NCBI GenBank assembly: GCA_002449335.1
Contig: DKDL01000101.1
Span: 9,249 to 73,248, forward strand
From: Succinatimonas sp. UBA6849
GTDB lineage: Bacteria; Pseudomonadota; Gammaproteobacteria; Enterobacterales; Succinivibrionaceae
Direction of reading: 5' to 3'
Length of the DNA stretch: 64,000 bases
Made by a program: the position numbers and the translations under genes. The notes under the pieces were generated by a model, which saw only the letters and a program-made list of their open reading frames with translations, made no database searches and was not told the DNA's origin. Positions 35,130-44,591 of the stretch are shown in pieces; within the stretch, counting starts at the first letter, position 1; each line of letters starts with the position of its first letter.

Positions 35130-36038
35130 ATGAAGTTTTTTGTAACAGGTGTTAACGGTCAGCTCGGTCACGATGTCATGAATGAGTTGCATTCAAGAGG
35201 ACATGAAGGTGTAGGCTCTGACATTCAGGACGTATATTCAGGTGTAGCTGATGGCACTGCTGTTACGACAATGCCTTATGTAAAACTTGATATTACTGAC
35301 GCTAATGCAGTTCATGAGGTGCTCTCAAAGGTAAAGCCTGATGCTGTAATTCACTGTGCTGCCTGGACTGCTGTTGATTTAGCTGAAGAAAAAGAAGACT
35401 TGGTTAGAAAGGTTAATGTAGACGGTACAGCTAATATTGCTAAAGTCTGCAAAGAACTAGACAGCAAGATGTTATACCTATCAACAGACTACGTGTTCAA
35501 TGGCTTAGGTGATAAACCATGGGAGCCTGACTGCAAGGATTATGCTCCTTTAAATGTTTACGGTCAGTCAAAGTTAGATGGTGAGCTAGCTGTATCTGGT
35601 GCCTTAAAGAAGTATTTCATTGTTAGAATTGCCTGGGTATTTGGTGTTAATGGCAAGAACTTCATCAAGACCATGATTAACGTAGGTAAGACCCATGACA
35701 CCGTAAAAGTTGTTAATGATCAGATTGGTACTCCTACATATACCTTAGATTTAGCAAGATTATTAGTTGATATGTGTGAGACCGAAAAATATGGTTACTA
35801 TCATGCAACTAATGAAGGTGGTTACATTTCATGGTATGACTTCTGTGTTGAATTCTATAAGCAATATGGATTAAAGACCAAAGTTATCCCTGTAACAACA
35901 GCTGAATACGGTCTGTCTAAGGCAAAGCGACCATTCAATTCTCGTTTAGATAAGTCAAAGTTGGTTAAAAACGGCTTCAAACCATTACCAACATGGCAGG
36001 ATGCCGTAAAGAGATATTTAGCTCAAGCTAAGATCTAA
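35130..36038 (+). CDS. rfbD: dTDP-4-dehydrorhamnose reductase (RmlD family)
   Basis: Short-chain dehydrogenase-like enzyme, last step of dTDP-rhamnose synthesis. N-terminal NADPH loop TGVNGQLGHDV, then HCAAWTAVDLAEE, the catalytic STDYVFNG and YGQSKLDGE (Tyr-x3-Lys), and VRIAWVFG. 302 residues. AGGAG precedes the ATG. The other rhamnose genes (rfbA, B, C) are not in this window, so it stands alone here. Confidence 0.9.
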   Translation: MKFFVTGVNGQLGHDVMNELHSRGHEGVGSDIQDVYSGVADGTAVTTMPYVKLDITDANAVHEVLSKVKPDAVIHCAAWTAVDLAEEKEDLVRKVNVDGTANIAKVCKELDSKMLYLSTDYVFNGLGDKPWEPDCKDYAPLNVYGQSKLDGELAVSGALKKYFIVRIAWVFGVNGKNFIKTMINVGKTHDTVKVVNDQIGTPTYTLDLARLLVDMCETEKYGYYHATNEGGYISWYDFCVEFYKQYGLKTKVIPVTTAEYGLSKAKRPFNSRLDKSKLVKNGFKPLPTWQDAVKRYLAQAKI

Positions 36039-36181
36039 GCTCTTATTCTCATCTAAATTTCTTTTTATGTCCTGTTAAGTGGATCTTAATAGGGCATAAA
36101 TATCCTGTTTTCATTAACTTACTGTCAAAAAAGCAAATTTTGTTAAAATAGTCACATCTTTTAACAAATGTTGGTTTAATT

Positions 36182-37660
36182 ATGTTTACAACTACAACTA
36201 CTTTTATCGTCTACATTTTTGCCATGGTTGTCATCGGCATTGTAGCCGCTCGCTCTACATCTTCATTAAATGATTATGTATTAGGCGGACGTAGATTAGG
36301 TCGTGTGATCACCGGTCTTTCTGCCGGTGCATCAGATATGTCTGGCTGGCTTTTAATGGGCTTGCCTGGAGCGTTATTCGTATCTGGTATCAGCCAGGCA
36401 TGGATTGCAATTGGTCTTACCGTAGGTCAATGGTGTAACTGGAAATTCGTAGCAGCACGTTTACGTTCTTTCACTCAGAATGCTTCAGATGCTCTAACTT
36501 TACCTGATTACTTTGCTGCAAGATTCAAAGATAAGTTACGCTTAACTGCAGTTATCGCTGCTTTCATTATCTTAATCTTCTCTGTAGTTTACTGTTCATC
36601 TGGAATGGTATCAGGTGCTAGATTATTCCAGCAGACCTTTGGTATGGATTATGAGAATGCCTTACTGATTGGTGCAGTATCCACTATTCTTTACGTATGT
36701 ATCGGTGGTTTCTTAGCTGTAAGTTGGACTGACGCGGTTCAGGCATCTTTAATGATCTTTGCTTTAGTTATCACTCCTATCATCATTATCTTAGATGTAG
36801 GCTCATTTTCAGAGGCTAATGAGTTAGTAGCTCAGAAAGGTCCTGATATGGCTAATATGTTAAAGGGTACTACCATCATCGGTCTTATCTCTTTAGCAGG
36901 TTGGGGCTTAGGTTATGTAGGTCAGCCTCATATTCTGGTTCGTTTCATGGCAGCTGCTACTGTTCGCGGTATGGGCGGTGCACGTAGAATCAGTATCAGC
37001 TGGATGATCTTCTGTCTTTTAGGAGCTGTAGCAGTAGGTTACTATGGAGTAGCTTTTGCAGCAAAACATCCAGAGCTTACAGTTGATAACCCAGAGCAGA
37101 TCTTCATTATCGTAACTCAGACATTATTTACTCCATGGATTGCAGGTATCCTGTTATCAGCAATTTTAGCTGCAATTATGAGTACTTTATCTTGCCAGTT
37201 ACTTGTAGCTTCAACAACTTTAACTGCTGACTTCTATCGCCGAGTTGTAAGACCTCATGCTTCACAGACAGAGTTGGTTTGGATTGGCAGATTCATGCTG
37301 TTATTAGTAGCAGCCATTGCTTATATCATTGCTTTAGATCCTAATTCAGGCATCTTAAAGTTAGTTTCATATGCATGGGCAGGCTTTGGTGCAGCTTTCG
37401 GTCCTACTGTTGTAATCTCTGTATTCTGGAAGAAGATGACCTTAAAGGGCGCAATTTGGGGTATGATTGCAGGTGCTGTTACCGTAATCGTATGGGAAAT
37501 TGGTCAGTTCTTTGACTTATACTCATTAGTACCAGGTTTCATCATTTCTTCAGCTGTTATCTTTGTTGTAAGTCTCTTCACACAAAAGGGTAACGAAGAG
37601 GTTGAAACACTGTATAATGATCTTGAACGTAAGTTCTGGGAAGAAGTTAAAGATCGTTAA
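36182..37660 (+). CDS. putP: Sodium/proline symporter
   Basis: Solute:sodium symporter of 492 residues with about 13 membrane helices. The N-terminal block RSTSSLNDYVLGGRRLGRVITGLSAGASDMSGWLLMGLPGA contains the conserved Na+/proline residues (Asp and Ser in ASDMSGW), and the later GWGLGYVGQPHILVRFMA is diagnostic for PutP. It is followed by a small membrane-protein gene 29 bases downstream, probably in one transcript. Confidence 0.93.
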   Translation: MFTTTTTFIVYIFAMVVIGIVAARSTSSLNDYVLGGRRLGRVITGLSAGASDMSGWLLMGLPGALFVSGISQAWIAIGLTVGQWCNWKFVAARLRSFTQNASDALTLPDYFAARFKDKLRLTAVIAAFIILIFSVVYCSSGMVSGARLFQQTFGMDYENALLIGAVSTILYVCIGGFLAVSWTDAVQASLMIFALVITPIIIILDVGSFSEANELVAQKGPDMANMLKGTTIIGLISLAGWGLGYVGQPHILVRFMAAATVRGMGGARRISISWMIFCLLGAVAVGYYGVAFAAKHPELTVDNPEQIFIIVTQTLFTPWIAGILLSAILAAIMSTLSCQLLVASTTLTADFYRRVVRPHASQTELVWIGRFMLLLVAAIAYIIALDPNSGILKLVSYAWAGFGAAFGPTVVISVFWKKMTLKGAIWGMIAGAVTVIVWEIGQFFDLYSLVPGFIISSAVIFVVSLFTQKGNEEVETLYNDLERKFWEEVKDR

Positions 37661-37689
37661 GCTTTAAGCTATTTAAATAGGAGAAAGAC

Positions 37690-38331
37690 TTGAAAAACCT
37701 TCCACCTAATGTGTATATGCAGTCCTACCTCCAAAAGGCAGGAGTACGTTTTAACATTAACGTGGTGGATACCATGTGTAAAAAAGGTTTCGGTCTTTCT
37801 TTCTATGTATTCTGCATCCTATTCATTTTGTTGTCTGTAATTTACTTTACAGACAATATCTGTATCTTTCCTGATAAAGGTCATTTCTACTTTTTATCAA
37901 TTTTGGTTATTTTGTATCTTGCTTTGTACGTTGTAAGAGTCGTTCGTTTTAGAATGATAAGAGCAAAGTTAAGAGAAGATAATGATCCTATTGTGGTAGA
38001 GGCATACGCAATTGTGCTCTTTGATTTGAGCTCACAGAATTCTGAGAAGATTGTAAAGCCTAAAAAATCTGCAATTCTATATAAAGAGTGTGGCAGTAAG
38101 AAACCAAGATTCTTCACAGGTGTTGTCAAGAATAAGATTGAACACCACTATTATAAAGATCAGATTGCTAGGGTATTTATTGATAGAAAACATCCACGTT
38201 TCTATTCAGTTGATGACGACAAGTTCTATAAGACAGTATCAGAGAAACTTCCTCAAGAACAGGCTAAGTACGCAATCTCAGCCTTAGAAGGAAAGTTAAA
38301 TTCTGTATCTGTAAAAAAGGAAAAACAGTAA
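37690..38331 (+). CDS. Hypothetical two-helix membrane protein
   Basis: 213 residues, unrecognised. A soluble N-terminus is followed by TM1 (about 34-54) and TM2 (about 65-85), then a cytoplasmic basic domain with a beta-rich centre (FFTGVVKNKIEHHYYKDQIARVFID). The start is TTG at 37690: AGGAG at 37679-37683 is ideally spaced for it, and no ATG has a comparable site. It follows putP closely. A regulatory or accessory role is only a guess from proximity. Confidence 0.6.
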   Translation: MKNLPPNVYMQSYLQKAGVRFNINVVDTMCKKGFGLSFYVFCILFILLSVIYFTDNICIFPDKGHFYFLSILVILYLALYVVRVVRFRMIRAKLREDNDPIVVEAYAIVLFDLSSQNSEKIVKPKKSAILYKECGSKKPRFFTGVVKNKIEHHYYKDQIARVFIDRKHPRFYSVDDDKFYKTVSEKLPQEQAKYAISALEGKLNSVSVKKEKQ

Positions 38332-38410
38332 GTAAGGAAAACTTGGAAATTAGAGTTTTGGTAACACAGCTTAAGCATTAATGCTTACGTATTAAAGGAA
38401 TGTTGCAGCT

Positions 38411-39064
38411 CTATTTCTTCCAGTCAACTACAGTCATCGCCTTAATATCATCAGACTCAAGTAAGATCTTATTTGGGTTAACAGCAAAGCGGTGATCGCA
38501 CATCATCAGCATTGGCACGTCATTTACAGTATCACCATAGCCATAAGAATCCTCAAGAGACAGGTTATGCTCCTTTAAAAACATGTTGATTCTAGTGACT
38601 TTGTCTTTTTGAAAGGCTGGAATGCCACAAATCTCACCTGTCAGCACACCATCTTTCTTCTCCATAGGAGAGGCAATAACATATTTGATATCAAGTTGCT
38701 CTGCTATGTGTTCTGCTAAATAATCCATAGTAGAGGTTACGATAACCACAGTATCGTGTCTGTCGTTATGAAATTTAATCGCTCTTTTGGCGCCTGGATA
38801 AACAACCGGAATGATAGTTGTTTTTACAATGTCATGTAAGATCTTGTAGAGTTTGTCTTTATTCATACCTACAAGAGGTTTTACAGCAAATTTTAAGAAG
38901 TCGCTAACATTCAGAGTGCCTTCATAAAACTGCTGTTCAAATGAGTTTAATGCACTGATGATGCTCTTGTCAGCAATACCTCTTTTGACAAATTCACCAA
39001 TACTGATGTCATTGGTATCGCCACCCACAATAGTGCCATCCATGTCAAAAAAAGCTACGCTCAT
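38411..39064 (-). CDS. HAD-superfamily IB phosphatase
   Basis: 217-residue cytosolic phosphatase. Motif I FFDMDGT (nucleophile Asp), motif II VIVTST, and motif III-IV GYGDTVNDVPML are intact. The cap helices and the VYPGAKRAIKFH segment fit the SerB/CicA-like IB subfamily, which includes phosphoserine and lysophospholipid phosphatases; the substrate is not determinable. Its start overlaps the preceding AAA-like gene by 4 bases (ATGA), so the pair is translationally coupled. Confidence 0.87.
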   Translation of the reverse strand: MSVAFFDMDGTIVGGDTNDISIGEFVKRGIADKSIISALNSFEQQFYEGTLNVSDFLKFAVKPLVGMNKDKLYKILHDIVKTTIIPVVYPGAKRAIKFHNDRHDTVVIVTSTMDYLAEHIAEQLDIKYVIASPMEKKDGVLTGEICGIPAFQKDKVTRINMFLKEHNLSLEDSYGYGDTVNDVPMLMMCDHRFAVNPNKILLESDDIKAMTVVDWKK

Positions 39065-40317
39065 TCATGTTCTCCTAAAGATTCATTTTCCTCAAAAGAC
39101 AAAGGCATATTAGCCTCTTCCTGATCGCATTTACCTGTAATAATATCAAAGGTTTTACGCATATCTAAATTTGGAAAATCAAATCTATAACGCCAGGTGG
39201 TATAACCTTCATCATCGTTCACTAAGACTTTAGAACTGGTTGCAAAGCCTAATTGAATTAACAGTGAACCTAGTTGCTTTCCTTCTAAAGATTTATCGAC
39301 ACTGCTAATAAATAAAGGATCTTGACCGTCTTTACCATACAGCCATGAGAGATCATTGTTTTTATGCTTTAAAGCATATTTTAAGAAGGTGTAATTGCCA
39401 GATGCTGAATATGGATATAACTGACCTTGGTTTTGCATCAGATGTGAAATACTAGCAGGGCACATTACCTTTACAAGGTTGTCTGAAAAGCAGAAACCAC
39501 CATAGCATTTCTCTAAAATATTAAGGTAATTCTCAGGAGACATCTCTTTTGCTTTAGCAAATTTCTCAATCTGATTTTTAAAGACGATCCTGACTTCTTC
39601 TTTAGTGAATCCAAACATTGATTCAAAAGAAGGATCTGAAGACAGATCTTCAACTAAAGGTAAACCTTCAGAATATTCTGAGGCTAATGCAAATTTGGTG
39701 TGCCCCGATAACAGACACCATCTAACAGCTTTGTCTGTATGTCTGATGACATTTAGCATATCAAGATAAGTACAGGTAGCCTCAGTTGCTTTTTCTTTAT
39801 CTGCCATCATGGCAGCTACCATTAAAGGCTTATCATAATTATCAATAATGATAGCCATACTCTCTTGATGTCTTTTATAAAGTGATTCTAGGAGCTTGGT
39901 AAAATAAACCTTTGGGGTCATATAGGTATCGAAATGACTTTCGATATGATGAAACCAGAACAGCTCCTGTAAAACATCGATGAGACCTCGTCTGAAGTCT
40001 TTTGGTGTTTTGGCTTTAAAATTTTTGAAGTCTAAACAGACGGTATGTCTATAAGGTAATTCTTTTAAAAGACCTTCATCTTCAATCTTACCTACTATGT
40101 CTTTTTCACGTCTGATAATTCTATCAGTGGCGCTAGTTAATAATGACAGTCCGAAGCCTCTGGGTCTTGTCATCATATAGATTGAAGGGGTACCACAAGT
40201 TTGAGGTGATTCGAGTTTTAAGATAAATGACATCACCTTCAATGATTTGTCACGATTTATCTGTTCTGAAACAATCAGATCTTGAAGGTTGGTATAGACA
40301 AGTGAATTTGAATTCAT
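39061..40317 (-). CDS. AAA-ATPase-like family protein, nucleotide site degenerate
   Basis: 418 residues resembling the AAA-ATPase-like (PF09820-type) family often found in gut anaerobes. The usual RPRRFGKSL Walker A is RPRGFGLSL (near 51), with Leu in place of Lys. The usual ILIDEYDKP is IIIDNYDKP (near 153-161), with Asn replacing the Walker B Glu. The TGxxK-like and GFTxxEV segments persist (LLSGHTKFAL, FGFTKEEV). It lacks the C-terminal PD-(D/E)XK nuclease extension of full-length members. Probably unable to hydrolyse ATP. It lies directly downstream of the 4.5S RNA with no visible terminator between. Confidence 0.7.
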   Translation of the reverse strand: MNSNSLVYTNLQDLIVSEQINRDKSLKVMSFILKLESPQTCGTPSIYMMTRPRGFGLSLLTSATDRIIRREKDIVGKIEDEGLLKELPYRHTVCLDFKNFKAKTPKDFRRGLIDVLQELFWFHHIESHFDTYMTPKVYFTKLLESLYKRHQESMAIIIDNYDKPLMVAAMMADKEKATEATCTYLDMLNVIRHTDKAVRWCLLSGHTKFALASEYSEGLPLVEDLSSDPSFESMFGFTKEEVRIVFKNQIEKFAKAKEMSPENYLNILEKCYGGFCFSDNLVKVMCPASISHLMQNQGQLYPYSASGNYTFLKYALKHKNNDLSWLYGKDGQDPLFISSVDKSLEGKQLGSLLIQLGFATSSKVLVNDDEGYTTWRYRFDFPNLDMRKTFDIITGKCDQEEANMPLSFEENESLGEHE

Positions 40318-40336
40318 ATCTGAAAAGACTCATTAC

Positions 40337-40443
40337 TGGTGGGGGCTCAACCACATCACGGTACCTCGAATAAGAACCCTGGCTGCTTCCTTCCGGACCT
40401 GACCTGTTGAACTCTCAACGAGTACGTGAGGACCGAAACCCCC
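40337..40443 (-). ncRNA. ffs: 4.5S signal recognition particle RNA
   Basis: The minus strand carries the universally conserved SRP apical loop, GGTCAGGTCCGG followed by AAGGAAGCAGCCAGGG, which binds Ffh. The ends, GGGGG at 40443 and CCCCCACC near 40337, pair to close the long hairpin, giving about 107 nt. The exact 5' end may be generated by RNase P from a short leader. Confidence 0.95.
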
Positions 40444-40456
40444 ATAGAGCAAAAAC

Positions 40457-40485
40457 ATTGTAAAGAAAATGAACTTAATTATCAA
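40457..40485 (-). promoter_or_regulatory. Sigma-70 promoter of ffs
   Basis: On the minus strand TTGATA (40485-40480) and TACAAT (40462-40457) are exactly 17 bases apart. The start would fall a few bases before the mature 4.5S RNA, consistent with a short processed leader. Confidence 0.75.
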
Positions 40486-40713
40486 GCATTAAGACGGCTA
40501 TTTTTTGACATGACTTTAATGCAGCGCTTTTAGTATTAGAAAAAGCATTAAGTATAACTAAGATAACCATGCGAGAACAACTGCACTAATTGTCTGAAAT
40601 TGTGACTAAATTCGTGATAATTATTGAGAATAAAAAGAAATAAATATGCTCATGTAGTATCATGTAACGGAATATTCAAATAAATTACAAATAGCTATTA
40701 CAAAAACTAAAAC

Positions 40714-41718
40714 ATGAAAGATAACAATAAACAAATTCCAGACAAATCAAGACGAGCACCTAAAAGAGATATTGATGGTGTTTTTCTTTTAGATAAACCA
40801 TCAGGCATCAGCTCAGCTCTGGCACTAACAAAGGTAAGAGGTATTTACAGAGCAAATAAAGGTGGTCATACAGGTTCACTTGATCCTTTAGCTTCAGGTC
40901 TGTTACCAATCTGTTTAGGACAGGCTGCCAAATTCTCATCATACTTTTTAGAAGGTTCTAAAAAGTATATAGCAACAGGTAAATTAGGCGTTGTAACTGC
41001 AACTGGGGATGCCGAAGGTGAGGTTATCCAGACTAATCAAGTTACTGATGAATGCTCAAAAGTTGAAGAGGTAATGAAGACCTTTATAGGTACTATTACT
41101 CAGGTACCGCCAATGTACTCAGCTATTAAGGTAGACGGTAGACCTTTATATAAATACGCTCGTTCTGGTAAGGAAGTTGAAGTTCCAAAAAGACAGGTTG
41201 AGATCTTCTACATCAAGCTTTTAGAAAAAACACAAGAATCTTTTACCATTGAAGTTTACTGCTCTAAGGGTACTTATATCAGAACTTTAGTCGAAGATAT
41301 CGGTCAGGCTTTAGGCTGTGGTGCTCACGTAACCATGCTGCGCAGAATTGAAGTTGATGGTCTGCCAAAAGGAACTATGCATACTCTTGATTACATTCAG
41401 GAGTTAGCTGACAAGCGTGAGGATTTTACTGATTTTACAGAATTGGACAGTTTACTCATTCCAATTGATAAGGCTATGAGTTATCTGCCTGCTATTGATA
41501 TTCCTTATGAGAAAGCTGTGCTCTTATGTCAGGGACAAAGACAGGGTAAGCTTGAAAACTGTAAGTTTGAAGATTGTTCTTTAGACTATACTGATACTAT
41601 ACAAATTAAAACAGATGGGATGTTTATTGGTGTAGGTCATATTCAGAAGGGGGTTCTGATCTCAGACAGAATGATGTCAGATCCTCTTCATACAAATCTT
41701 GGTCTATACAAAGACTAA
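40714..41718 (+). CDS. truB: tRNA pseudouridine 55 synthase
   Basis: Makes pseudouridine 55 in the T loop of tRNAs. The start DGVFLLDKPSGISS and the catalytic block GHTGSLDPLASGLLP (Asp nucleophile) are plain, followed by QVPPMYSAIKVDG and YCSKGTYIRTLVEDIG. 334 residues, the last 80 forming a PUA-like domain. It does not sit beside rbfA or rpsO, the common arrangement. No clear ribosome site is visible before the ATG. Confidence 0.94.
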   Translation: MKDNNKQIPDKSRRAPKRDIDGVFLLDKPSGISSALALTKVRGIYRANKGGHTGSLDPLASGLLPICLGQAAKFSSYFLEGSKKYIATGKLGVVTATGDAEGEVIQTNQVTDECSKVEEVMKTFIGTITQVPPMYSAIKVDGRPLYKYARSGKEVEVPKRQVEIFYIKLLEKTQESFTIEVYCSKGTYIRTLVEDIGQALGCGAHVTMLRRIEVDGLPKGTMHTLDYIQELADKREDFTDFTELDSLLIPIDKAMSYLPAIDIPYEKAVLLCQGQRQGKLENCKFEDCSLDYTDTIQIKTDGMFIGVGHIQKGVLISDRMMSDPLHTNLGLYKD

Positions 41719-41732
41719 TTTTGGAAGTCGCT

Positions 41733-42458
41733 ATGTCAGGTTTTATAAAAACTCTAGCTATGACTTTAGTTTTCTCAACCCTGCTTTGTGGTTGTGAGGA
41801 TAAGTCTGTTGCTTCATCAGAGAATTTAACTGAAGCCATTAACTCAGAGTTATCAAAACAGGTCATTTGGATGGCGCTTCCTGGCTCCTCTGTTACAGAA
41901 GGAACTGTTTCAGCTCCTTTTGTAATTGTCGATCCATACAATTCTAATAATCCTGAAACTAATTATGCAGGTAAAACACAGTACCTAAAAAGAGTTATTG
42001 CTTATGCCAAGCTCTTAGAAAAGCATAAGGCTGTAAGGCTCACCGAGGACTCTTTTACTATTACAGCTCCATTTCGTGGTTCAGTAAGAGCCTTTGGTTA
42101 TAATGTTAAATATAATCAGGATCTCTTGCGAACCATCCAGACTACTCCATTTTATGGTTTGTCTAAGGCTCAGGCAGGAACCGTTGAACTTAAAGACATC
42201 ATCAATTCAACTACAGTCTTTGAAAAAGATGGAGAAAAGTGTATTGATATTACGTTCTCTATTAAGATGTCTCAAAAGTTAGACTGCATTGATGATGAGA
42301 TCTTAGAGAGCTCTACCATTACAGAAGAAGTTTCAAGCCTTAGAACAACCTACAGATTAGTTCTTGATGAAAGTGCTAAACGCTGGGTGGTAAGAGATCC
42401 TGCTCCATTGCAGATGGATCCTGTTAAAAAATTCTTTAAATCTCTTATAGATGGTTAA
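41733..42458 (+). CDS. Hypothetical lipoprotein
   Basis: 241 residues with a lipoprotein signal peptide and lipobox LLCGC (Cys near residue 21), so it is anchored in a membrane facing the periplasm. The +2 residue is Glu, not Asp, which suggests outer-membrane sorting under the E. coli rule. The mature domain is soluble and not recognised. GGAAG precedes the ATG at 41733; a TTG four codons earlier is less likely. It begins 14 bases after truB and overlaps lpxK by 8 bases. Confidence 0.72.
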   Translation: MSGFIKTLAMTLVFSTLLCGCEDKSVASSENLTEAINSELSKQVIWMALPGSSVTEGTVSAPFVIVDPYNSNNPETNYAGKTQYLKRVIAYAKLLEKHKAVRLTEDSFTITAPFRGSVRAFGYNVKYNQDLLRTIQTTPFYGLSKAQAGTVELKDIINSTTVFEKDGEKCIDITFSIKMSQKLDCIDDEILESSTITEEVSSLRTTYRLVLDESAKRWVVRDPAPLQMDPVKKFFKSLIDG

Positions 42459-43473
42459 TATGTCTTTTGAAGATAAAGTCTGGTATCAAAAATTAAGCTC
42501 TAAAAATATCCTGGCTGTAGCTCCTCTTTTACCGTTTACAGCATTGTTTGGAGCTGTAACTTCTTTAAGACGTAAGTGCTATAAAAAAGGTTATTTTAAA
42601 TCCACTAAATTAAAAACGCCTGTCATTGTTGTAGGTGGCATTTCTGTTGGCGGTACCGGTAAGACTCCATTATGTATCGCACTCTTATTAAAGTTAAAAG
42701 AATTAGGCTATAAGCCAGGCTTAATCTCTCGAGGTTATCGAGGAAAAGCTGATTCCTACCCACTTACAGTAAACACAGCTACTGATGTAAAACAGTGTGG
42801 AGATGAACCTCTTTTAATTAAAATGTCTGTAGGTGACAGTGCTGTAGTTGCTGTTGATCCTGTAAGAGAGCGTGGTGCTCAATATTTAGAGCATTTAGGC
42901 TGCGATGTTATAGTAACTGATGACGGTTTGCAGCATTACTCATTAGACAGAGATATTGAAATTGTGGTTTTAGATGGTAAAAGACTGTTAGGCAATGGTC
43001 TGTTACTGCCAGCAGGGCCCTTACGTGAAGGCAAATGGCATTTAGATAAGGCTGATTTTGTGGTGGTAAATGGCGTAAGTCATGATCTTAAATACACTTC
43101 AATGACATTAGTCCCAAAGCCTGTTGTTGGCCTTAAAGCCTTTGCTCATTTAGAGCATGAAATGGATTATCTGCAAAAAGGCTGTGATGTCTGTGCTTTA
43201 GCCGGTATTGGTAATCCTAATCGCTTTTACGATACTCTAAAACAATGTGGCTTTGAGGTAGTAGACACAATCAATGTAGGTGATCACAAAATCGCTGATA
43301 CTGAGGTTTTAAAAGCTAAAGCCTTAGAGCATCCTGTGGTCATGACCTCAAAAGATGCTGTAAAGTATGCTCATTTAAATCTTGAGAATTTGTATGTTTT
43401 AAATATTGAAGCTGTACTTCCAGAGTCATTTTTTGAATCGCTTAATGATAAGATTAAATCACTAGGTAAGTAA
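42451..43473 (+). CDS. lpxK: Tetraacyldisaccharide 4'-kinase
   Basis: Phosphorylates the lipid A disaccharide precursor at the 4' position, at the inner face of the inner membrane. The P-loop GGISVGGTGKTP (near 64-75) and GLISRGYRGKADSYP, DDGLQHYSLDRD, and LLLPAGPLREG are diagnostic. 340 residues. The ATG at 42451 overlaps the lipoprotein gene; a second ATG three codons on is also possible. kdsB follows, as in many Gram-negatives. Confidence 0.95.
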   Translation: MVNMSFEDKVWYQKLSSKNILAVAPLLPFTALFGAVTSLRRKCYKKGYFKSTKLKTPVIVVGGISVGGTGKTPLCIALLLKLKELGYKPGLISRGYRGKADSYPLTVNTATDVKQCGDEPLLIKMSVGDSAVVAVDPVRERGAQYLEHLGCDVIVTDDGLQHYSLDRDIEIVVLDGKRLLGNGLLLPAGPLREGKWHLDKADFVVVNGVSHDLKYTSMTLVPKPVVGLKAFAHLEHEMDYLQKGCDVCALAGIGNPNRFYDTLKQCGFEVVDTINVGDHKIADTEVLKAKALEHPVVMTSKDAVKYAHLNLENLYVLNIEAVLPESFFESLNDKIKSLGK

Positions 43474-43528
43474 GGTTAAGTAACTAATCACAGTTAACTA
43501 ATCTCAGGAAACAAAGGTAGATAATTTT

Positions 43529-44329
43529 ATGTCCTGTTGTAAGAATAAATCTGTAGAGAATAAATCTGAATATATCGTAGCAATTCCTGCTCGTTATGCT
43601 TCAACCAGATTTCCTGGAAAGCCATTAGTATTAGTTGGTGGTATTCCTATGATTAAACGTGTTTGCATGCAGGCTTTAAAGTCTGATGCAAAGATGGTTG
43701 TAGCCTGCATTGATGATGAGCGTGTTGAATCTGTATTAGAGGGCATGGATAAGGTTCGTGTCTGCATGACTTCAACAGATTGTAACTGTGGTACAGACAG
43801 ATTAGCTCAGATGATTGAAAAAATGCAGATTGATCCTGAGACTATCATCGTCAATGTGCAGGGGGATGAGCCTTTAATTAACCCAGAGCACATCAAACAG
43901 GTTGCTACTCTTTTAGAAAGCTCAAAAGCTGATATGGCAACCTTATGTTTTAAGATTGATAATGTTAAGGATGTCTTTGATCCTAACTGTGTAAAAGTAG
44001 TTTTTGATAAAAACGGTAAAGCTCTGTACTTTAGCCGTGCTCCTATTCCATACGAGCGTGAGAACTTTAAACAAAAAGATATTACTTCACTTTGCTATGA
44101 TCACTACCATCACATCGGTATTTATGCATACAGAGCAGGTACAGTTGTAAAGTATTCTCACATGTCTCAAACCACACTTGAAAAGAGTGAGTCACTAGAG
44201 CAGTTAAGACTTATGGAAAATGGTATGTCCATTGCTGTAGGTGTAGCTTTAAATCCTCCTGAGACCGGTGTAGATACCAAAGAAGATCTTGAGAGAATTA
44301 ACAGAATTTTAGAAAAACAGGAACACTAA
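43529..44329 (+). CDS. kdsB: CMP-Kdo synthetase
   Basis: Activates 3-deoxy-D-manno-octulosonate with CTP for addition to lipid A. Characteristic blocks: AIPARYASTRFPGKPL, STDCNCGTDRLAQ, VNVQGDEPLI, YFSRAPIPYER, and HHIGIYAYR. 266 residues with a 14-residue polar, Cys-containing N-terminal extension relative to E. coli. Pairs with lpxK. Confidence 0.96.
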   Translation: MSCCKNKSVENKSEYIVAIPARYASTRFPGKPLVLVGGIPMIKRVCMQALKSDAKMVVACIDDERVESVLEGMDKVRVCMTSTDCNCGTDRLAQMIEKMQIDPETIIVNVQGDEPLINPEHIKQVATLLESSKADMATLCFKIDNVKDVFDPNCVKVVFDKNGKALYFSRAPIPYERENFKQKDITSLCYDHYHHIGIYAYRAGTVVKYSHMSQTTLEKSESLEQLRLMENGMSIAVGVALNPPETGVDTKEDLERINRILEKQEH

Positions 44330-44454
44330 AAATAGTTTTCCTAAAAAGGCATTATTTGTAATTGCATAATTTGAAAAGTAAGCTTTATTCACAGCTTCAA
44401 AAGAAATTATGCAATTTACAGTTGTAATGTAAACGTTTTAGTTAGATAATAATT

Positions 44455-44590
44455 TTGCTTGTCGGAGTGCCTTTACGGCTGAGACTGTTTTAAACAGAAT
44501 CCGTTACTACCTGATCCAGTTAATGCTGGCGTAGGGAACAAGGTTCATTTCGGCACGCAAGTATTCCAATTACTTTAAAGAGACGTGCAA
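44455..44590 (+). promoter_or_regulatory. TPP (THI-box) riboswitch controlling thiC
   Basis: The aptamer signatures GGAGTGCC...GGCTGAGA (44464-44484) and CTGATCCAGTTAATGCTGG...GTAGGGAA (44511-44538) match the thiamine pyrophosphate riboswitch. Downstream, GCACG (44553-44557) can pair with CGTGC (44584-44588) just before the ATG, which would enclose the ribosome site. The same GGCAC could instead pair with GTGCC (44467-44471) in the aptamer. This suggests translational control by exclusive pairings. Confidence 0.93.
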
Positions 44591-44591
44591 A

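Noticed and set aside
35130..36038. O-antigen or capsule cluster around rfbD
   Set aside because: No other rhamnose or glycosyltransferase genes are adjacent; flanking genes are unrelated (BOF protein, putP).
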